Assembly (NCBI GenBank): GCA_038237435.1 | Contig: JBBRYT010000010.1 | Location: 68,851 to 132,850 of the forward strand | Direction of reading: 5' to 3' | Length of the DNA: 64,000 nucleotides | From: JACCTI01 sp038237435 | GTDB lineage: Bacteria; Verrucomicrobiota; Verrucomicrobiia; Chthoniobacterales; UBA10450 | Notes under the pieces: model-generated | What the model was told of the DNA's origin: nothing | Database searches by the model: none | Seen by the model: the letters and a program-made list of their open reading frames with translations, nothing else | Shown here: piece after piece, positions 60,591 to 64,000 of the stretch | Position numbering within the stretch: position 1 is the stretch's first letter | How the letters are laid out: each line of letters begins with the position of its first letter | Position numbers and translations under genes: made by a program

Positions 60591-61636
60591 TCACGAACAA
60601 CGCGGGTCTAACCACGATTCTTCCCAGGCTGGCGGCGGTCGATCGGGTCGCGCTCGATACCGAGGCCGACAGTTTGCATTGTTATTTCGAAAAACTCTGT
60701 CTGCTCCAGCTGAGTTTTGGCGGCGAAGATTTTCTAGTAGATCCGTTGGCTGGTTTCGACCTGGCGCCGCTGACCGAGGCCTTGCGTGACAAAGAATTGG
60801 TCCTGCAAGGGGCAGACTTCGATCTGCGCCTCTTGAAGCGGAGTTTGGATTTCAACGCCACGCGAGTTTTCGACACCGTGGTGGCGGCGCGCGTTCTCGG
60901 TATTCGCGCGTTTAGTCTGGCCGCGTTGGTCGAGCAATTTTTTGGTGTTCGCCTAACGAAAGGTTCGCAGAAAGCGAATTGGGCGCAGCGTCCATTGCCG
61001 AAGCATATGGAGGAGTATGCGATGAACGACACGCATTACCTCCTGCCCTTGGCGGCAAAATTGGAAGCGGAACTGAAAGCCAAGGGCCGCTTCGAGTGGT
61101 TCGAGCAATCTTGCCAGCGCGGCGTGGTGCAGACGGCGATCGAGCGCGTGCGCGATGAAGAAGATGTCTGGCGCATCGCCGGTGCCGGCACCCTCTCGCC
61201 GCGTGCGGCGGGAGTTTTGCGCGCACTTTGGTATTGGCGGGATGGCGAAGCGCGCGAGGCCGATCGTCCGCCGTTTCACATTCTGCAAAATCATCTGCTG
61301 CTACAGTCGGCCAAAGATTTCGAAACTGGCAAGACGCCGGAGTTTCGTCACCTTACGCCCCGTCGCCGCCGCGCATTTTTGTATGCCGCAGAGGAGGCGA
61401 TGCGGTTGCCCGAGGAGGAATTACCGCAGCGCAAGTCCCGTAAGGGTGTCCGAACCACGGTCGATATGGAGCGCACGGCGGAAAATCTCCGGCGCCGGCG
61501 CGACGTCGTAGCGGAAGAGTTGGGCCTGGAGCCATCCTTTATCGCGCCGCGCGCGGCGGTCGAATCCATCGCCGCGGACGAGGCGCGGAGCGCGACCTTG
61601 CTCGTGCCTTGGCAGCGGGATCTGTTGAAGTTGTAG
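60587..61636 (+). CDS. rnd: Ribonuclease D
   Basis: 349 residues from GTG 60587 (GTGA overlap with rho). DEDDy exonuclease motifs: VALDTEADSLHCYFEKLCLL (first two acidic residues), LVLQGADFDLRLLKRSLDF and NDTHYLLPLAAKLE (Tyr-containing motif III). An HRDC-like helical domain follows (~200-280, LSPRAAGVLRALWYWRDGEA), then a basic C-terminus. RNase D trims tRNA 3' ends. Partner genes coaE and rho lie in the same coupled unit. Confidence 0.9.
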   Translation: MITNNAGLTTILPRLAAVDRVALDTEADSLHCYFEKLCLLQLSFGGEDFLVDPLAGFDLAPLTEALRDKELVLQGADFDLRLLKRSLDFNATRVFDTVVAARVLGIRAFSLAALVEQFFGVRLTKGSQKANWAQRPLPKHMEEYAMNDTHYLLPLAAKLEAELKAKGRFEWFEQSCQRGVVQTAIERVRDEEDVWRIAGAGTLSPRAAGVLRALWYWRDGEAREADRPPFHILQNHLLLQSAKDFETGKTPEFRHLTPRRRRAFLYAAEEAMRLPEEELPQRKSRKGVRTTVDMERTAENLRRRRDVVAEELGLEPSFIAPRAAVESIAADEARSATLLVPWQRDLLKL

Positions 61637-61707
61637 CCGCCGGAGTAGGCGCGCTGCAACTAAACCTTGACGCTTCTCCCGTCTGTTGTCGAAACTGTGC
61701 GGCTCAA

Positions 61708-62676
61708 ATGCCGAACGGTCGCCAGGGGGGAAATTATAGTTTGCTGCGCGCGTTCGTCGCGTTTTTAGCTTTCGCGGGAATTGTAAGCGCTCGCGCGCAA
61801 GGCAACGCGAGTTCAGCGCAAGACCGCGCTCAGCTTCTGCGCGTCCAATCTGGCTTACGCGACGAAACAACCGCGCCGACTGGCACCGACGATACTCACG
61901 CCGTCGCGACGCCGAATGATCCCGACTTGGGCGAGCAGGAAATTCTAAAACGCTCGGACAGTTATCAGCCGTGGACGGTGTCAATGTCCGCGCCCATTTC
62001 CTACACTTCCAATGTCGCTCTCTCCCGCAACAACGAACAAGGTGACGCGCTTTTCACTCCGGGCTTGGGTGTATCTTTCGTGCCGAAAATTAAGGGAACG
62101 CTTTACGCCAGCTTCTCGGTCGGGAAACAATTCTTCTTCTATGATCGATTCTCCGAATTGAACTTCGCCAGCTTCGACGCGCGGGCCGGCCTCACTTACA
62201 CCCTGCCGCGGCTGCACAATCTCTATCTGCGGGCGGAGTATGATTACAACCGGCTGACCCCCACCGACAGTCTCGACGAATTTTTTTCCAATCACGCGAT
62301 CGATCTCGGCGCGGAGATGCCTTTCCAAATCGGACGCGCGCAACAAATCTCGGCCGGGGTTGATGCGAGTTTCAGCGTGCATGCCGATCCCGCGCCACCG
62401 GAGCGCCATGATTTCAGCGCTTTTATTGGTTATTCCGTGAATCTGACGCGCTCGCTGACCGCCAACGCGGTGGCGCGGCTGGCGGTGCGCGATTACGTCG
62501 AGAGCGATCGAACAGACGTGAGTGGAATTTTCGCGCTCGGGACGACTTATCGTTTCACGAAATGGCTCAGCGTCAATGCGATTGCCAGCTTCGCGGTGAA
62601 CGATTCCAACCAGGACGTCTTTGATTACCAGGTTGGAAACATCGGCGGCGCGCTTTCGCTCTCGTTTCGATTCTAG
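61708..62676 (+). CDS. Outer-membrane beta-barrel protein
   Basis: 322 residues from ATG 61708, which opens a signal peptide (SLLRAFVAFLAFAGIVSARA); the open frame begins earlier, inside the RNase D gene. The mature part is a series of amphipathic aromatic strands (PWTVSMSAPISYTSNVALSR, GTLYASFSVGKQFFFYDRFS, YLRAEYDYNRLTPTDSL) ending in LSFRF with a terminal Phe. This is the pattern of an uncharacterised barrel family ('putative beta-barrel porin 2'-like). Substrate unknown. The following 150 bp carry no clear signal apart from an A-tract at 62745. Confidence 0.75.
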   Translation: MPNGRQGGNYSLLRAFVAFLAFAGIVSARAQGNASSAQDRAQLLRVQSGLRDETTAPTGTDDTHAVATPNDPDLGEQEILKRSDSYQPWTVSMSAPISYTSNVALSRNNEQGDALFTPGLGVSFVPKIKGTLYASFSVGKQFFFYDRFSELNFASFDARAGLTYTLPRLHNLYLRAEYDYNRLTPTDSLDEFFSNHAIDLGAEMPFQIGRAQQISAGVDASFSVHADPAPPERHDFSAFIGYSVNLTRSLTANAVARLAVRDYVESDRTDVSGIFALGTTYRFTKWLSVNAIASFAVNDSNQDVFDYQVGNIGGALSLSFRF

Positions 62677-62826
62677 GCGGAGGCGGCCGTTCAGATGTTT
62701 CGAACGATCGGTAGACCACGATCGAGGAGCACTTCGCTGCTTGCAAAAAAAAATGACCTCTGTCGTCGAATTTTCCCGCTTTAATCATAGAAGTGTGATG
62801 CACTGTTTCACGTTGGTTCTTGCCCC

Positions 62827-64000
62827 ATGAAAATTGGTTACTGGTTTTTGCTTTCCGTGCTGGCTGCCTCGGCTCTTTTTGGCGCGGAGTTGAAAGAGGG
62901 GAAAGTCACCGCCGTCATCAACGAGGTGAACTTGTTGCCGACGGCGGCCGCGCCGCGCAAGGCGACGGTGAATGATGATGTGCGCGAGGGCACCGCCGTG
63001 CGCACCGGCGTGGACTCGCGCAGCGAATTGACGTTTACCGATAAAACGATCGCGCGTCTCGGCGCGAACACGATTTTCACCGTTAACGAGGGAACGCGCA
63101 CCGTCGAATTGGGCGGCGGCGCAATATTGTTACGAGTGCCGAAAAATTCCGGGGGCGCAAAGATTACGACCGCGGCCGTCACCGCAGCCATCACCGGGAC
63201 GACCCTGATGGCCGAGTATCACGGCGTCGAGGAAAGCAATCCCAGCTACAAGTTCATCATGATGGAAGGCCAGGCGCAGATCACGCGCACTGGTCATCCA
63301 GAGGAATCGGTCACATTGCGGAGCGGCGAAATGTTGTCCGGCGACCCGCGCGCGCCGCTCGGCAAGCCAGTGCAAGTGAACACCAAACTGGTCGCCGCGA
63401 CAGCGCAGCTTTTTCAGGATTTCGGGCCGATCGGGAGCGAAGAGCTCATGGCGCGGGTTTTCGACAATCAGCAGAGTCTTAAGTCTGCTGAGAGCGAAAG
63501 CGTCCATTTCCTTGGAGGAGGAGTTCCAGGACTTGGAACAACAACCTTCGATGCGGTGGAGCAACGGATCACTGCATCTTCGTCCTCACCAACTCCGACG
63601 CCTACCCCAACTCCGACGCCTACACCGACTCCGACGCCTACTCCAACCCCGACGCCTACACCAACCCCGACACCTACACCAACCCCGACACCTACACCAA
63701 CCCCGACGCCTACTCCAACCCCGACGCCTACACCAACCCCGACGCCTACACCAACTCCGACGCCTACACCAACTCCGACGCCTACACCAACTCCGACACC
63801 TACACCAACTCCGACACCTACCCCAACTCCGACACCTACCCCAACCCCGACGCCTACACCAACTCCGACACCTACACCAACGCCAACACCTACTCCGACC
63901 CCAACGCCAACGCCAACGCCAACGCCAACGCCAAATCCAAAGACAACACCACAGACCACCCCAACCAGACGCACATCTCGAACGCCCTCAACTACGAGAA
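62827..64000 (+). CDS. FecR-domain protein with long Pro-Thr tract (partial)
   Basis: Open from ATG 62827 to the right edge with no stop (391 codons). Signal peptide (YWFLLSVLAASALFG), then a FecR-like domain (~25-125; VREGTAVRTGVDSRSELTFT, RLGANTIFTVNEGTRTVEL, VTAAITGTTLMAEYHGV), a link with SGEMLSGDPRAPLGKPVQ, and from residue 255 an uninterrupted (Pro-Thr)57 tract. The frame continues in NPKTTPQTTPTRRTSRTPS. FecR domains here are probably not sigma regulators; such proteins are frequent in Verrucomicrobiota with unknown roles. The tract could span the cell wall or outer layer. Confidence 0.8.
   Translation, partial: MKIGYWFLLSVLAASALFGAELKEGKVTAVINEVNLLPTAAAPRKATVNDDVREGTAVRTGVDSRSELTFTDKTIARLGANTIFTVNEGTRTVELGGGAILLRVPKNSGGAKITTAAVTAAITGTTLMAEYHGVEESNPSYKFIMMEGQAQITRTGHPEESVTLRSGEMLSGDPRAPLGKPVQVNTKLVAATAQLFQDFGPIGSEELMARVFDNQQSLKSAESESVHFLGGGVPGLGTTTFDAVEQRITASSSSPTPTPTPTPTPTPTPTPTPTPTPTPTPTPTPTPTPTPTPTPTPTPTPTPTPTPTPTPTPTPTPTPTPTPTPTPTPTPTPTPTPTPTPTPTPTPTPTPTPTPTPTPTPTPTPTPTPNPKTTPQTTPTRRTSRTPSTTR
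63589..63930 (+). repeat. 18-bp tandem repeat coding Pro-Thr
   Basis: 342 bp of repeats of CCNACNCCNACNCCNACN, the common unit being CCAACTCCGACGCCTACA with C/T and A/G changes. Translated in the FecR-protein frame it gives 57 Pro-Thr pairs with no other residue. The complementary frame gives Gly-Val, an artefact. Length is likely to vary between strains. Confidence 0.92.

Noticed and set aside
63468..63974. 168-residue minus-strand frame of repeated Gly-Val
   Set aside because: It is the complement of the Pro-Thr repeat tract in the FecR-domain gene, which has a signal peptide and a normal domain; the Gly-Val frame has no start context or other sequence.

Overview
The window looks like one continuous chromosomal segment of a GC-rich, Gram-negative bacterium. 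The best guess is a Verrucomicrobiota member, probably a soil-type Chthoniobacterales/Spartobacteria relative. Reasons: a five-gene cluster resembling the Akkermansia Amuc_1102-1101-1100-1099-1098 locus (PilM-like protein to secretin), an mcsA-mcsB-clpC operon in an outer-membrane organism, an ECF sigma factor with a Ser/Thr kinase and a TonB-dependent receptor, an MCE/Mla lipid transporter, and small basic 'ARW' repeat proteins. This assignment rests on recalled gene content only; there is no rRNA in the window.

Layout. 1-5.4 kb: end of a nucleotide-sugar epimerase, a small membrane protein, GNAT acetyltransferase, Nif3-like protein and a giant DUF2339 membrane protein. 5.4-8 kb: a decayed PhnB/VOC gene, an exported thioredoxin, an FMN hydroxy-acid oxidase with a monooxygenase partner, and tRNA-Leu(GAG). 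8.1-10.3 kb: a tightly overlapping operon DUF1573-rhodanese-MauE/DoxX-PagL. 10.4-19.3 kb: two tandem GlxA-type regulators, then ECF sigma factor, Ser/Thr kinase with TolB-like and TPR domains, and a TonB-dependent receptor. 19.3-23.8 kb: GYF/PH-domain protein, Hsp33, a frameshifted VOC gene, tRNA-Val(UAC), a histone-like protein and two aldo/keto reductases. 23.8-28.7 kb: purL-purF-purM on the minus strand. 28.9-35.7 kb: class-III aminotransferase, aldo/keto reductase, transaldolase, TrmL, an Asn-rich repeat protein with a peptidoglycan-binding domain, an orphan LolD-like ATPase and a branched-chain aminotransferase.

35.7-39.8 kb: mcsA-mcsB-clpC, a protein-arginine-phosphorylation and proteolysis operon. 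39.9-41.3 kb: a Xer-type recombinase and a lipoprotein. 41.4-46.2 kb: MlaE-MlaF-MlaD with a PIN/TRAM protein and an exported protein, plus a small conserved gene on the other strand. 46.2-51.7 kb: bifunctional aspartokinase-homoserine dehydrogenase, TrpS, an exported protein and UDP-glucuronate decarboxylase. 51.7-58.6 kb: the type IV pilus-like inner-membrane/secretin cluster. 58.7-61.6 kb: coaE-rho-rnd, coupled by overlapping start and stop codons. 61.7-64 kb: an outer-membrane beta-barrel protein and a FecR-domain protein with a long Pro-Thr tract that runs off the window.

The most striking feature not explained by genes is a dispersed 10-mer, CTCGTTAGGC. I count 25 exact copies on both strands, inside genes, between genes and across stop codons, plus many near-copies. 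About 0.1 copy would be expected by chance. Three copies of an inverted repeat beginning with TGTCATCCTGAG, another inverted repeat inside the pilus-like operon, and two VOC-superfamily genes that lost their middles are also notable. There is no CRISPR array, insertion sequence or prophage that I can see.
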